Assembly: GCA_019828545.1 (NCBI GenBank)
Contig: JACVRA010000073.1
Location: 62,001-126,000 of the forward strand
Direction: 5' to 3'
Origin: Paracamarosporium sp. OC-R06-R3
Taxonomy: Eukaryota; Ascomycota; Dothideomycetes; Pleosporales; Didymosphaeriaceae
Length of the DNA stretch: 64,000 nucleotides
The position numbers were made by a program, and so were the translations under genes. The stretch's first letter is position 1. Every line of letters starts with the position of its first letter. The notes beneath the pieces are model-generated. The model made no database searches. It was given only the letters and a program-made list of their open reading frames with translations, and had not been told where the DNA came from. This document shows positions 10,544 to 23,049 of this stretch, piece by piece.

Positions 10544-13057
10544 GGACCAGAACTTGCAGTCGCTATCTGTGCATTCGGTGTTGTTATTGTTGATGGATCT
10601 TTCGAGACGTATTTCGGGCTCTTCGTTGCAAAGACTGCATCATAACAGTCGTTTACACAGCTTCCAGGCGGTCTTTGCTCGCTTGTACTTCCCAATTTTA
10701 ACGCGTCCAATTATTCGTTGCTCTTCACGTCTTCCAGAACAATAAGCCTTTTCCTAGAATGTCCGCTTGGCAGCGTCTAGATAAGGTGTTTCCATTCGTC
10801 AGGGGTGCCTGACACAAGTGGGGCGGGGCGGCGGTGTCGCATGCGCCGCCTATCTCTCCGCTCCGCTATACTAAGATGCAATTAAGCTCCGTGCCCGCCG
10901 CGGGGGCGTGTGCTCTGCTTCAAAGCTGCCTGATCGCCACAGAATATGAGTTTTTGGGCGGCTTATCAATTGTTGGGCAGTATTGTACGGAAGGGGGGGA
11001 ATGCAGATGTCCTTGCGTGAACCCCTTTCGCAGCTGAGTACCGCCGAGCTCGGCGAACAATCTCATCGCCCGTCGGCTATTCTATCTGGCTGCGAATAAA
11101 GCTTGACTCGGAAAGTGCATGCTAGTGACTGCTTGGGCGCATGTTGAAAGCCTCGTGTCTGCCTGACGATGTTCGCCCCTTTACGTTGCGGAGGAGTGTT
11201 GATAGTGACATGCACTTGTAACCACGAGGCCACAAAGAGCAACCGAGGGCACAGTATGCTGTGCTATGGGGATTGGGCTGGCTGAGCACTATCGTGGTGA
11301 TGCTTTAGGCCAGAGTGGTGATGAAATCCCTGCTTACCTAACGGTGCGGATTGCGTCCGACTGATATTTGTGCACCTGCACCCACAATCGCATCATTGCC
11401 ACTCTTCATCCTACCTTTCCTCATCTAGTTGCATCGATATTGTGCTCTCGCTCGTGCGCATTCTGCTGATAGACAGCGACGCGTAAACCAGTTGCCAAGA
11501 ATTGGATCCGCGAGCCCATGCAGTGCGATCGGCGGCACCAAAGTCTTCAAGGATTGCGATGAGCAGGAGAGGTCCCGCACGGTCAGAGAATGGGAACAAT
11601 AGCAACCTCCAGTTATCGTAAGGACAGGAAAATAACAGCATATCGTCGACCCAAGCTTCAGAATCGATGGCGCTCTCGTTGTTGGTGGCAGTTGTGCCGC
11701 AGCCCTTTCTGGAACACACGCAGAAGCTTCTTTGCACGATCGAGCGCAGACCGATAAGCTTAAAGCTCAACTGTGCGCAAGCATTTCTTGTAACGGCTCT
11801 GAGTCCTCAACACTTCTAGCGGGCCCTGGGCGGCGATCTTGAAAATGGACCTTGGCGTCTCGATTCGCCATACCAAGCCCATGCTGGAAGGGTGCTAAAC
11901 CACCATTGTTCTGCGCAACGTCGTCCTTGACCAAGCCCTTGACAGCCAAGCCAACTTTCGCGCTGCACTGGTATGGGCCATGTGGGGGTGCTCTCGTGCG
12001 TGTTTTACGTGGGATGCTTGGCATACACGTCGACACAATTCGGTTGATTAGGACGTTTCGATGCCGGTTTCAAGCTCCTCCCAGCGGCAGGCACTGGTTT
12101 TGAGCCGCATCGCCCAGGCGTCTATCTCCCGCTGTTGGACCCACTTTGGCCTAGGTGGGCTATCGGGACATCTCGGGCTGTGTTTAGAACGAATGCCGCG
12201 AAGACTCGCACGCTCTGACGAAGTGCCTTGTCTTACAAAAGGATGAACCCTGATACACGCAAGCCTCCCGCTTCCCCTACGGAGCACCAAAAAAAACGAT
12301 CTTCGGCGCGTCTCCAGTGGGTATGCCACTCTTCCGCGAGTTGCACACTGAAGACATCTTTGTGCATCACGCATTGATGGGAGTACTCGTTGTGCAACTA
12401 GCCATGACCACTGCGATGCCTTATTACACAACCAACAAAGAGTGAATTACTAACAGACCTAGTTCCACAGTTGCACAGCCCGTATGAGAGGATAATCAGT
12501 GTGATGACGAATATCATTTCCTTCTACGCAACGATGAAGCTTGTGGCGAATGTGATTTCCAAGGTTCGCTTGCCCACTTCGGGGTCAACGTCAAAACAGC
12601 TTGGCAGCTACGGGGCGGAGCCGCCCAAACTATGTTCGCCCTTTTAGCTAGAAAGCTATGGTACTTTCACGTGAATCCTGACACAAGCCCTGATCTGAAG
12701 CTTAGCAGTGGATACGAGGACAAGCATCCGAGTAACACCTCACCTCCGCCAAGGCAAATGGGCACCCACTCCTCCCCTATCACGGGCCGCCCAGACGCTC
12801 TACTAACCGCTACTCCAGACGGAAGCGCCAATGGATACCCGCCGTGAAACGACGTGGAGAGTGGGTTTAGTGGTTTATATCTTGGAAGTCTTGTCTATCT
12901 GTACTTCGCCCCCCCGCTGCTGCCCGTTTTTCTTCTCTTCCTCACCAGCCCGGTGCTGATCCAAATTTCATTTCTTTCTTTCCCTTTTTTTAAACTATTT
13001 ATCGGCGTTCTTGCTCCTTTCGATTCGTGGTGCAGGACACCTTTCCGACTTCCAGCA
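10544..13057. other. intergenic region of 2.5 kb
   Basis: No gene is supported. Frames at 11411-11770, 11767-12036 and 12048-12431 on the minus strand lack domains. A G-rich block at 10819-10835 holds two adjacent matches (GTGGGG and GCGGGG) to the carbon-catabolite repressor CreA consensus SYGGRG. A short palindrome GGGCGG/CCGCCC sits at 12613-12626. A pyrimidine-rich tract at about 12945-13020 is the probable leader of the downstream transporter gene. Confidence 0.45.
10819..10835 (+). promoter_or_regulatory. tandem SYGGRG (CreA-type) motifs
   Basis: The G-rich block contains GTGGGG and GCGGGG back to back, both fitting SYGGRG. Paired sites are the form usually bound by CreA. It lies 3' of the DUF1996 gene and 2.2 kb upstream of the transporter, so which gene it could serve is unclear. 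It may be chance in a GC-rich stretch. Confidence 0.25.
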
Positions 13058-14632
13058 ATGGATCCTCGATACCAACCGGCCGATCTTTCGTTCGAGAGCA
13101 ACAGCAACTTCAACCCTAATCTTGAAAACCCCAACTCAGATGCCAATCACGGTCGAAACCTATCAGGTCAAACCTCACGAACAAATACATGGGTGCAGAC
13201 GCCCGCGCAATACCCCTCCGACCAGAATCCGAACTTTCAAAGCTTCGGTCCTAGCCAGCAGCAAGGCTACTTCCCAAGCCCAGTCAACGTTAATGGCTAC
13301 CCAGAGGATGTGAAAGGCAAAGACCCTTTCAAAGACCCAACGTACGTTACGGAGCGCTCAGTACAGCCAACTCCTAATGAGACTCCACGGGACTCAATCG
13401 ACTTGGATAAGGAGAAGGCGACAGCGGAACCTCATGATCCTCATAAGAAAGACCCGAACCAACCTTGGATGCCGTTCGGACAGAGGCTGAAGCACTTCAC
13501 ATGGGCTTGGTATACGTTGACAATGGCTACTGGGGGTATCTCAACTCTCATCGCTGTTCAACCGCATCGCTTCCCGGGTCTGATAACTATCGGTGCTATC
13601 TTCTATGTCACCAACTTGATCTTTTTCGCGGCCCTCGGTGCTTGTATGGTTCTTCGTTTTACCAAATTTCCTGGTACATTCAAAGAATCTGTCACCCACG
13701 AGCGAGAAGCACTTTTCTTGGGTCCGTTCTTCCTTTCCATCGCTACTATCATCACCGGTACGCAGAAATACGTTGTTGAAGCGTACGAGGCAAATCATCC
13801 AATGCGTGGATGGATTGTCACCAGCATGGCCATCGCATTCTGGGTCTATGTTTTCATGACCTTTTGTCTCGCGGTCTTCCAGTACTCATTCCTGTTTGCG
13901 CATCACACCTATATGCTCACGAAGTTCATGCCGTCATGGCTGCTTCCCATCTTCCCTATCATGCTTGGCGGCACGGTTGCGGCTGTCATCGCGAAGGATC
14001 AGCCAGTAGAGGCACGGATGCCGATCATCGCCGCTGGTTTAGGCTGTCAAGGCTTAGGGTTCACAATGAGCATTTTGATGTACGCACATTACATCGGTCG
14101 TCTGATGCAAGTCGGTTTTCCCAACCGTGAGCACCGAGGTGCTATGTTCATAGGCGTTGGACCGCCTTCGTTCACGGCTCTGGCCTTCATCGGCATGGCC
14201 AATGCCCTCCCGGACGACTTCGATTTACAGATGGATGGGATTATGGATGCTAAGGTCCTACGCACATTGGCTCTAGTATCGGCACTTTTCCTTTGGGTAC
14301 TAGCTATGTGGTTTTTCATGATCGCTCTCATTGCTGTAAGTCATACTGCACTGCGTCGCCAAACTATTCGTTAATAACCTTACCAGGTTCTTCACTCCCG
14401 TCCTGAGTACTTCCATCTTGGGTGGTGGGCTATGGTTTTCCCGAACTCCGGTTTCATCATCGCAACTATCAACATCGGCAACAGCTTGAAGGATGAGATT
14501 ATATTGTTCGTCGCGAACGGCTTGACTGTCGCTGTACTCCTCATGTGGGCTTTTGTGTTCTACCACAATGTCCGAGCAGTTGTGGTTCAGGACATCATGT
14601 ATCCTGGCCGCGACGAAGATGTCGAGGACTAA
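13058..14632 (+). CDS. C4-dicarboxylate/malic acid transporter, TehA/Mae1 (TDT) family
   Basis: Two exons, 13058-14335 and 14387-14632 (51-bp intron, GTAAGT donor, ACCAG acceptor), give 507 residues. The first 140 residues are hydrophilic, Asn/Gln/Pro-rich and cytosolic. The membrane domain opens with LKHFTWAWYTLTMATGGIST, the family's first helix, and contains about ten hydrophobic helices in total, ending in LLMWAFVFYHNV and an acidic tail. Phrases such as HLGWWAMVFPNSGF near the exon join match the malate transporter/sulphite exporter superfamily. It probably moves dicarboxylic acids at the plasma membrane; sulphite export as in Ssu1 is the alternative. The frame is open upstream to 12854, but without an ATG, so 13058 is chosen. 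Confidence 0.87.
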
Positions 14633-16424
14633 GTTCGATCATCAGCCAAGCGCGTTCACTGCCAGCGCAACACATACGGCAACCAAACAACCAACCACGG
14701 CTCTCCGAAGAAGACATAATACTACACAAACTTTTCCTACTGTTTATCACCACGCTCGCTCTATGCGCTGTCTCTCCTCGCTCACTTCGCTTCTCCACAC
14801 TAGTTCCTGTCCGTCGCAGCGCCAATCCCTCAAGAACAACCCTGCGGTCAATGTACTGTACAAGCAAAGGAATGACCCCGTACGGTAAAAGATAGATTCA
14901 TTCATTCATCTCCTGTATTCCTGCTTTATTTTTGTCTCGTTGCATAGCGATGGCGCTTGGGGGAAGGGCAAATTGCATACCCGGCTTATAGAGGCTAGAT
15001 TTGATACCACACGCTGGTTGCAGACGTAATTTAGATCTCAAGTTTGAATATCACATGCGGATTGCCCCCCTCATGTTTGCGTGCTCATATGCGATAATCA
15101 CGACAAAATGGCTAGACGAAACTGCGACACCTGATTCTCCCTTTCTCGAAAGACCGCAGCACCACAGACAGCCCGCAGCGTGCAGGCCATCAATCTGAGC
15201 GCCGGGCGCGGAGCCTCCGGCCGCGCATAGTCTTCTCTAACGTTTCATGTCGATCATATGTGCTAAGTTTGTCAAGAGATCGAGGTGTTTGGTCAGTGGG
15301 GGCCCAAGAGTCTTGACCGTTTGGGTTGAGCCTTTTGGAAATTGCTTCGTCGCTGCGAAGATAAGCGACCCGACTATGACTTGGGTGGAAAATCGCGATC
15401 CATTGGTTAAGATCTGCAGGGCTTATCAATATGAAGCTCGACTTGCGTCGGGGATGCTTCTGGGGGTGGATGCGAGCAGATGGTGCTCTATGCTGTGGTC
15501 GGTGCATATTCGTTCCGACGATGCTGAAAGGGTATCCGGTGGGTTGGCTCGGTCCTTACTGTCAGTAAGCTTTCGGGAATTTTGCTGGAGATCGAGATAA
15601 GGGTTGATTGTTGGCAGGGCCATGTATCCAATAATGGTGTGAGGTGTTGCTGCTTGCTTGCATACAACCTACTCTCCCAGAAGGAGCTTGAACTCAACCC
15701 TCCTTCGGTCCTATGATCGCTCACAACAATTCAAATGCTATCGTCTTGCCTTTTTGTCTTTATGCTTTCGGGCACGTCGATCGCTCGATAGATAAATGGT
15801 TTTAGGTACACTGTAACCTGCTCAATTGCGTTGTCGTCCGCAGTACGAAGGTGTGATCGTGCCGCTGCGAAATCGCGTCGTATTCTAATGTCGCCTGAGA
15901 CGAGGCCTACTCTGGGGATATTGCGTGATTGCTCTATCCTTTAGTAGGTCACCTTAGTTTCTGCCGTTTTCCCCGTCGCACTGAGCCTTTCTTCGAAGCG
16001 AGATGTAATTTCTATAGGTAAATTATGGCTGCCACGAAGGATAGTCGCTTATGAGCATAGCCCATACGGTGCAGTATTCGTATATGAAACCCACTTTCGA
16101 GATTCATAGGAATGCACCAGTCCGTCTTCTATGCTTTACTTGGCATTGATGCGACTCTGTATCCCCCTCTAATATCCTTGAACTTCACGACAATGTGTAT
16201 CTTACATGCGCTATATATTAATCGCATTCTAAGATTTCAAATACGTAAGAATTTTCGAGCTAAAGAACGAACATGCTTTTTAAGGCTCAGCTCACAGTGT
16301 CGCACTGTCGGTGCGGTGGCACGACAGGGTTGATCAACGGAGTAAAGGAACATCTATGAAGCATCTTATCTCAATATAACGTTTGGTGTGATTCAGGTTT
16401 CATTGCTTTATACGAACTACTACA
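14633..16424. other. intergenic region between convergent genes
   Basis: These 1.8 kb lie between the 3' ends of the transporter (+) and the carboxylesterase (-). Only short frames with no domain are present, for example at 15190-15507 (-). Confidence 0.45.
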
Positions 16425-18173
16425 TCATCTCGAGTAAACACTAACGGCGTTTTTGTTGATTAGGGCCATGCCTTCCTTCCGATAAGTATCTTTCTCAGCG
16501 TGACTTGTAACGTTCGCCTCAAACACAAAGTCTTGCGGATCGCGAACATCGTACTTTGGCCATTTGGAAATTTTTTTACTCCTCCCTTTCCAAGTATTCG
16601 GATCCAAGTCATGGATAAAGCTGGCCCAAGTCGAGCTCATGAAATATGCTAGGTCGATATAATCTTGGCTCAATCCTGTGAAAGGCTTAATATCAGGCCT
16701 TGATCCAACCCCCTCAATATTACGGAACACGAAGGGGATCTCTTTGAAGTGGCTGACTCTTAACTCGGGGGCAAAAACCTTCTGATCGGCGTTGAACCGG
16801 AATTTATAGGTTGGGATACCATGTGATGCCCATGTCTGAGCGGTTTGTCTAGTGGGTGCAATGAAAACGTAGTCACCGGTGTATGTTGCTACGCGACGAA
16901 ATTGCGTTCCGAATCGAGGTGCTGGTCGCTGATCGCCTAGGCTTTTGATCACATTGACGCGTGGATCGTCGGGATAAGTCTTTAATATGGCTTTTATGTA
17001 AGTGTTAGGAAGACTCGATAGGGTGGCCTCGAACTGTTCAGTTGTGTTGATACCATAAGAAGCGAAGGAAGCACCTTCGTCACTATTCGCGCCGATGATG
17101 ATGGGTACTTTGGCGAATTGACCGCGACCCAACTGCACACTGCCGTACTCTTGCACGAAGTTCCCATCAGTTACTACTCCAAAACCTGCTGTTGATGAGA
17201 TGTTTCCGTTCATCGTCGCATTCAAAGTGTCGAATGGGACTTCGCGAAGGCATTGGAGACGGTCAGTAGATGAGGCACACCCAACCTGAGAAACGATTTG
17301 ATCGAAAGCAGCTTGCGTTTTGTTTGCGCTACCTTGTGCGCCAAAGAGAATAGGACCGCCGGATTGCATAATTGCCGCACGATAGATATGATCATTCCGG
17401 CCACCATAAGCAGTGAGCTGTTCTCGTTAGCATGCTCAAGAAGGCTTGGAATCAAAAACGCATACCTGAAATCCTACGCTAGCGGCCCCAGCGGATTCTC
17501 CCCATATGGTCACCTTCTCAGGGTCACCTCCAAACGCCTTTATATTATCTTGTACCCAATGCAAAGCAAGTCGTTGATCTCTTAGGCCGATATTGAGCGA
17601 TCCATCCTGGGCAAGCTCTTTAGAGCTAGCGAACCCCCATAAGCTCAGCCGGTAGTTGAGAGAAACAGCAATTATAGGTTTGCCAATTCTGACAGATTGG
17701 TCGACGATGAAGGACAGGTTGTAACGCTGGTCTGGACCGCCGCCATTCTGAAAGCCACCGCCATGAATCCAGAAACCTACAGGCAGCTTCTTCTTATACC
17801 CAGCGGGACGTACGACGTTGAGGTAAAGGCAGTCTTCAGATGTCTCATAGAAGGTTTGGTCAAGCTAGAATATTAGCTCAACCCCGCGTAATAAACGGAA
17901 AAGACGTACGCCATAACCGACGCAAAGCTTTGAGAAGTCTTTAGCCTCCCGTATACCCTTCCAGCTAGCATCCAACGATTGAGCTTGTCGAAAGCGGAGA
18001 TCATTGACGGGCGGTTGAGCATAAGGTATGCCGAGGAAATAATCCTGGTTGTACGTCTTGGAGTATAAGCCCTGAAGAGTACCATTTCGAACATGAACTG
18101 TAGGCCACTTGGCCGTGGGTGTTGAGAAAACAATTGCTGACAAAGAAAGCAAACCCACGACGAGGTTCCACAT
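16425..18173 (-). CDS. secreted type-B carboxylesterase/lipase
   Basis: Three exons (18173-17910, 17864-17466, 17417-16425) with 45- and 48-bp introns give 551 residues, both joins in phase 0. Residues 1-21 form a signal peptide (MWNLVVGLLSLSAIVFSTPTA). The family hallmarks are in order: GIPYAQPPVNDLRF, EDCLYLNVVRP, the oxyanion segment HGGGF, the nucleophile elbow GESAGAA with Ser212, the acid in GANSDEGASF (Glu335) and the catalytic His in SHFKEIPFVF (His444). The catalytic triad is therefore complete and the length is normal. It should hydrolyse carboxylic esters outside the cell; the substrate cannot be deduced. Confidence 0.92.
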
Positions 18174-19472
18174 TTTGGCGATATGAGCGCAAAAGCTGGA
18201 TCCAAAAACCAAAACGCATGGACTGGCGCACTTATAGTCCATTATTGTTTGGCCTCGGTAGCCGGCAAAGCGACATAGGATTTTTGAAAATCCTGCATTT
18301 TTTAGATGGGTTGTTCTTTTCCGCGAGGGGGCGTTGATAGCGATTAACCATCTAATAAGGTGCGTCGATATGGTAACTGTAAAAAGGATGGCGTTCGGAG
18401 AGATACTATGTAAACGGCATCGCGACTATTACGTCAATGATGTAGCATGGCTCGTAATTGGTTGAGCGTGTCAAACGTGACTCGCGAACGGCAACTTCGG
18501 CCGATACGTCACGGACTAAACAGGGACCTCTCTGCGGGGTCCCCACGGGGCTTTTGAGATCACTTGTCACATTCGGCCGATTATGTACCCACTGATCGCC
18601 TGGACTGGTGCGGACTTTAGATACTACGGGTCGCAGGCAGTTGTTATCTGGCTGTCAGCTATTCAATACGTTGTCGATCCCTTCCGAGACACCCAACTTC
18701 AGCTACCCATTCAGAATCACATCGTCTCTCTTGAAGACGAGATAGGAGAGTGTACACATGACTAACAATTCGCCTGTTTGAAACATATTGCAAAACAGAC
18801 CTTGTCTTCTGAAGATATCTTCGTCTAGACCAAGCTAATGAGTATGCTTAAAGACAGGAAGTGGAAGTCTTTCTTTGGAGGGGAATGACTGCTCAACTTG
18901 AAAACTACTAACAAACTACTTTCCAAACTCTCTCATCGTCAAATATAATTCTTCTTCGATATCATCATCGAGTTATGAACAGAAGTGCTTCGGATAAAAG
19001 TCGACCGCTAATTACATAATAACTGAGCATCTTCGTTTGTTCTGAGCCTGCACCATTATGTGATCGCGTCATTGGGTTTCCAAGCCAGTGAGACACGCGA
19101 GACCAGGTCGACCATACCGCTATGATAACGCTGGATCTAACCTGCGTCAATACCTGATGCTGCTTCTCATCGCACTGCCTGCCTTTGCTTAATTGACGAC
19201 CAATAAGCTGGTTTTGGGCGCAGTGGAAGCGGACTCCGATGAGAACATGTTGAACAATGTACTAACCCAAGATGCTCTGGAAAAGAGTTCAGAATATGTA
19301 TGCTAAAATTTGACTAGATTAGATAACAGGGATCAAGAAGAATAGTCGGTTCAAATGAATCTTCACTTGACGCTAGACATGTTGTTCTGCTAAATGAGAG
19401 AGAAAATGATAGTAGTTCCTGAATCCATTGGAAGCAACGGAAGAGTGTCTATATAGTACACGCCAGTTATGA
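18174..19472. other. intergenic region
   Basis: This 1.3-kb spacer is the 5' flank of the carboxylesterase and 3' flank of the alpha/beta hydrolase. Nothing coding is supported. Confidence 0.45.
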
Positions 19473-20356
19473 TTACAAATGTGTAACAAAATCTTGTACT
19501 GTTTTAACCAATCCATCCGTCCAACTCAAATGCGCGCTGTGTCCCGCCGGACACCGATATGTTTTGAATTTCCCTGTCTTACTGGCTTGGAGTGCTACCA
19601 TGCCATCTTGGTACTCTTTCGCAAGCGTTTGATCTCCTTCTAACACGAGGTAGGCGCAGGGAAGTGCTGCATACGCATCGTTAGTGAGCTCCGTTGTGCC
19701 GTTTGGAGATGCAGTTAAAGTTTTTGTCCATTTTGCAGCTTCTTCGGAACTGACATCGCTAAAGATGAACTTTTCGGGCGAAACTAGTGTGCCTAGTCCC
19801 TGAGGTCCGTGAGCCTACAACACGCGACTGGTCAGCACTAGCATAAGTCGGATGAAGGTCGGAAGCTTACGTGATACTTCATCCAAGGCGGCGTGACAGG
19901 CGGCGCTTCTTTCGGTTGGAAGAAGCTGTTGATAGACTCTCCCACTGGAATGATGAAAGCTCCATAGTAAAAGATGCCAATGATACCTCCACCCAATCCT
20001 TGTGTCAATCGCGTCTTCATTTGCAACTCGTGGATCGCTGCTTGTGTCGCAGCCCAGCCACCTGCTGAATGACCGATGAGTACAACTTTCTTACTTTGTT
20101 CTTGGATTAATGGTCTCAATACCCCTAGAAGTATCTCGACATCGTTGTCTCCAGTAGGATATCCGCTCGCTGGTGGCCCAAGATCGAAATTCGGATACAC
20201 AATATCACCGACATTGAGCTTAGATAAGTCCGAAGTAGCAAGTTGTGGACAATACGCATCGATTTTCTGATCTTTGAAAGCGTCGACGAGAGGTTGATAG
20301 GGTGCTGGAGTGTGGAAGTATCCGTGACAGAGGACCACTGTCAGATCAGAAGCCAT
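19473..20356 (-). CDS. alpha/beta-hydrolase (AB hydrolase-1/6 type)
   Basis: Two exons, 20356-19871 and 19814-19473 (56-bp intron, GTAAGC donor, TTGTAG acceptor), encode 275 residues. LCHGYFHTPAPY near the N-terminus is the oxyanion region, VVLIGHSAGGW carries the nucleophile Ser97, and CPAGHSAHLSW near the end supplies the catalytic His (His254 or His257). The mature chain starts at MASDLTVVLCHG without a signal peptide, so it is predicted to be cytosolic. The frame is open further upstream with a hydrophobic stretch, but the in-frame codon there is GTG, not ATG. Fungal relatives are often annotated as esterases or as accessory hydrolases of secondary metabolism; no substrate is inferred. 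Confidence 0.85.
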
Positions 20357-21265
20357 GGTTTCGATCGTCTCCGTCAAGCTACGCAAGAATGAAACCAGAA
20401 CGAGTGTAATACAAATAATGAATAAATATGTTGTCACAAGATAGATACATTGAGCACTTTTATATGTCTATAGCACTGTTGATTGTCACGTGCATTCGGT
20501 TAAACCAGCCAATCAAGCGACCTTGTGCATCGAACCAGACTATAATAAGTTTGATCATATTTCAAGGCAAACCGAAGGAGCGCCACCACTCCTCTGTAGT
20601 GCGCTCTTAATCTTAAGTAACTATTCGAATCATGTATCGAACCAAGTATCCGAATGGTAACGTTTTCCCTCAACCTATCCCGTTTCTGCCACCCCAAGAA
20701 CCATGCAATGGCACGTATTTTCTCTCAACTTGCAAATTCTCACTCGCGACTATACTATTAAGCTGAAATGAATCCGAACCTGCGCATAGGTTGATGCTTA
20801 GGCCATCAACTTCGTGGATGGAGCTAGAGTGAGCTTTGTGCTCCAGGTCCTAATTTCTCACTCTCGATCTACGACTGTATCTTCGGGGCTTCAAAGCATT
20901 AAAGTCTCACAAATACTTGTTTGTGATTGTGCTACATATGCCAAAAAGCCGAAATTAACTGTACCATATCCATTGCCACCCCGCTGAGCCATGTTAAAGA
21001 AAGTCCTCATAGTCTTCCCCACACGCCGCAGTGGGATAAAGTTCGACGAGTTCGACGGTTTTCGTTATCGTATGCGCTACTCTGGGCTTCACGAAATTCC
21101 GACAGGCTTTGGTGAGAACCTTTGAATCCATGCCAGCCAACAGGCATGGTGCACCTATCTCCTCACAGAATGCGGCTGGCGTACGCTTTTCCTCTTTCTG
21201 GTAAACCTCGATTATTGCAGTGCTTCGATCAGTCAGTCATGGGAATGCAAATCGAGGAAGTAGAC
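20357..21265. other. intergenic region
   Basis: This spacer of about 0.9 kb is the promoter side of the alpha/beta hydrolase and 3' side of the Ser/Thr-repeat gene. No coding sequence is supported. Confidence 0.45.
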
Positions 21266-21955
21266 TTACACAGTCGCTATCTCAGTAACGAATTCAATGA
21301 CGGGACTAGTGGCGAAAACAGTGCATATAGCATTGCATGTTGTAGCAGTCACTGCACTAGTCAATTTGCTAGTTGAACTGGGACTCGCCGTTTTACTAGT
21401 CGAACGGATAATAGCCACTTTACTGGTAGAACTCGTACTAGTCGTTTTGCTGGTAGAACTGGTAATAGTCACTGTGCTGGTAGAGCTAGTACTAGTTACT
21501 GTGCTGGTAGAACTAGTACTAGTTACTGTGCTGGTAGAACTAGTACTAGCCACTTTACCGGTAGAACTGACACTACTCTTAGTTGAAGTAGGTGTGCTAT
21601 GAACTGGCCGAGGTTGCGGAGTGGATAGTGAACTCGTTGAGCTTCTGTTAAGTATTAGTAATTTTATAGACATGAAAGCTTCCACTTACGGAGTGCTTGC
21701 GGACTTTGTGGTTGAGCAAGACATAGTAGGGACTGCAACGCTTTTCGTCTTGGTTGATGTGCATGTGGACGTTGCATCTTTGATCTTGGCATAAGACGAG
21801 CAGAAAGAGCTTGCGAGGTCTTTTGGTAGGTCTCGGAGTATCGTATCGGCTGCTTCAAGCGCTTCGTAGTTATTCGAGCCAGCACATACGAGCGCTTGGA
21901 AACCCAGTAAGATCAAGCACACGAGTGCAGCACGAAAATTGAACAACATTCTCAT
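21266..21955 (-). CDS. secreted Ser/Thr-repeat protein of unknown function
   Basis: Two exons, 21955-21690 and 21644-21266 (45-bp intron, GTAAGT donor, TTAACAG acceptor), give 214 residues. The N-terminus is a signal peptide (LFNFRAALVCLILLGFQALVCA). A short globular part with four cysteines follows (FCSSYAKIKDATSTC and TMSCSTT), then seven 9-residue repeats based on TSTSSTSTV that are probably O-mannosylated, then a C-terminal CNAICTVFATSPVIEFV segment. The first ATG is at 21955; an upstream codon in frame is GTG. The TAA stop overlaps a GTAAGT that could be a donor; splicing there would add only about 12 residues. I do not recognise the family; a cell-wall or secreted surface protein is inferred. 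Confidence 0.65.
21362..21550 (-). repeat. 27-bp coding minisatellite, seven units
   Basis: Seven imperfect 27-bp units encode the 9-residue motif TSTSSTSTV and variants (TITSSTSKT, TSTSSTSKV, AIIRSTSKT, ASPSSTSKL). The first units are nearly identical in DNA and later ones diverge, suggesting recent expansion at one end. All unit lengths are multiples of three, so copy-number change would keep the frame. Confidence 0.85.
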
Positions 21956-22243
21956 CGAAGCAAGACTGAACACCTGATAGTGATAAAATGCAAAAGATAG
22001 TCTCAGACATCTTAATAGACGTTTTCTATTTTACCATACAAGGTTCCGTTTTCGTCACTACCGCACTAACATTCCAGAGGTCTTTCGTGAAGTCGCACAA
22101 GGATGGATTCAGCTTGGACCTAACTCGAAACGCGCGAAGAATGCAAATTTGAACAATGGCCAACCGGGTGAAACGAGAAGAATTATCTTATCCGGTTTCT
22201 ACGTATATCGAGCTACAACTTGCGAACGCTTCAGGACGCACGT

Positions 22244-23049
22244 TTACCCAGTCCAAACTGCAGGCCCAGGCGCTTTATAACTTGTTGCAACCGGATAGTA
22301 CGACCAAATTAGACCTGGGTCATTTGCACTGTATGCGCCCGGAAACGCGACAAGTGGCCCAGGCGAACCTGACCCGCCGTTGGTAACCTCTACCTGCGCG
22401 CAACTGAGATAAATTTGCGCGCCACCAACAGATTGTGCCTGATGCAACGCGATGCTCTCCACACGAATGAGATACTTGCCGCTCGGGACATTCTTCGGAA
22501 TTTGGAAGTCGACGACTGTTTTCTCTGCAGCAAGATTGTCAGTGGCACGAATGCGCAAAATGAGATACTGTGACGCACTGTATGCTGGCCATGTCTTCTC
22601 ATCACTGGTCAGAGGACCACTACCCTGTACAGCACTTATAGAACCAGCCTTAAACCAAACATTTCCTGTAGCTTCCCAGGTGTTGATATTCGCGCTCTCG
22701 GGAACTTTGGCCATATAGAATTGCACGGGGCCAAAGTGGCTCACCATCGCATTAGCGACGAAGCCGAGCGTTTCGCCTGCTGCAATGGTCGCAGTGGTAG
22801 TTCCAGCCTTGTTCTGAAAGCAGCGCATATCTGCGCTACTAACGCTAGTTACACCCTGGTTGCCTTGGTAGTTCTTCGTTTGCCGAACGGCGGTCCATTC
22901 TTGGGCTTCGGGTGTGCCGTTTATGACAATCTTGGAGAATCGGTCTATATCAGGTGAGTTAGTACTCGAAATATGTCGGGAGGTAGTGTTGTTAGATTAC
23001 AGTGGGCTTGGGCGGTTGCCGCCAACATCAGTCCATAAAGGAAACGCAT
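22244..23049 (-). CDS. AA9 lytic polysaccharide monooxygenase (formerly GH61)
   Basis: Two exons, 23049-23001 and 22944-22244 (56-bp intron, GTAATC donor, ATATAG acceptor), give 249 residues. The signal peptide MRFLYGLMLAATAQA ends exactly before His16, the required N-terminal copper ligand; the intron falls one base after that His codon. The second copper ligand is His86 in VSHFGPVQFYM, and the conserved second-sphere residues His184 (IALHQAQ), Gln193 and axial Tyr195 (GGAQIYLSCAQVEV) are all present. No cellulose-binding module follows; the domain closes with the usual YKAPGPAVWTG. The enzyme oxidatively cleaves cellulose or hemicellulose outside the cell, using reductant and O2 or H2O2. 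The neighbouring GMC gene, a possible redox partner family, is broken. Confidence 0.95.

Noticed and set aside
12048..12431. 127-codon minus-strand frame
   Set aside because: Arg/Ser-rich, no homology recognised, overlapped by a frame on the other strand, no splice partner.
12854..13057. N-terminal extension of the dicarboxylate transporter
   Set aside because: The open frame has no ATG before 13058; the first codon there is GTG and the sequence is a pyrimidine-rich leader.
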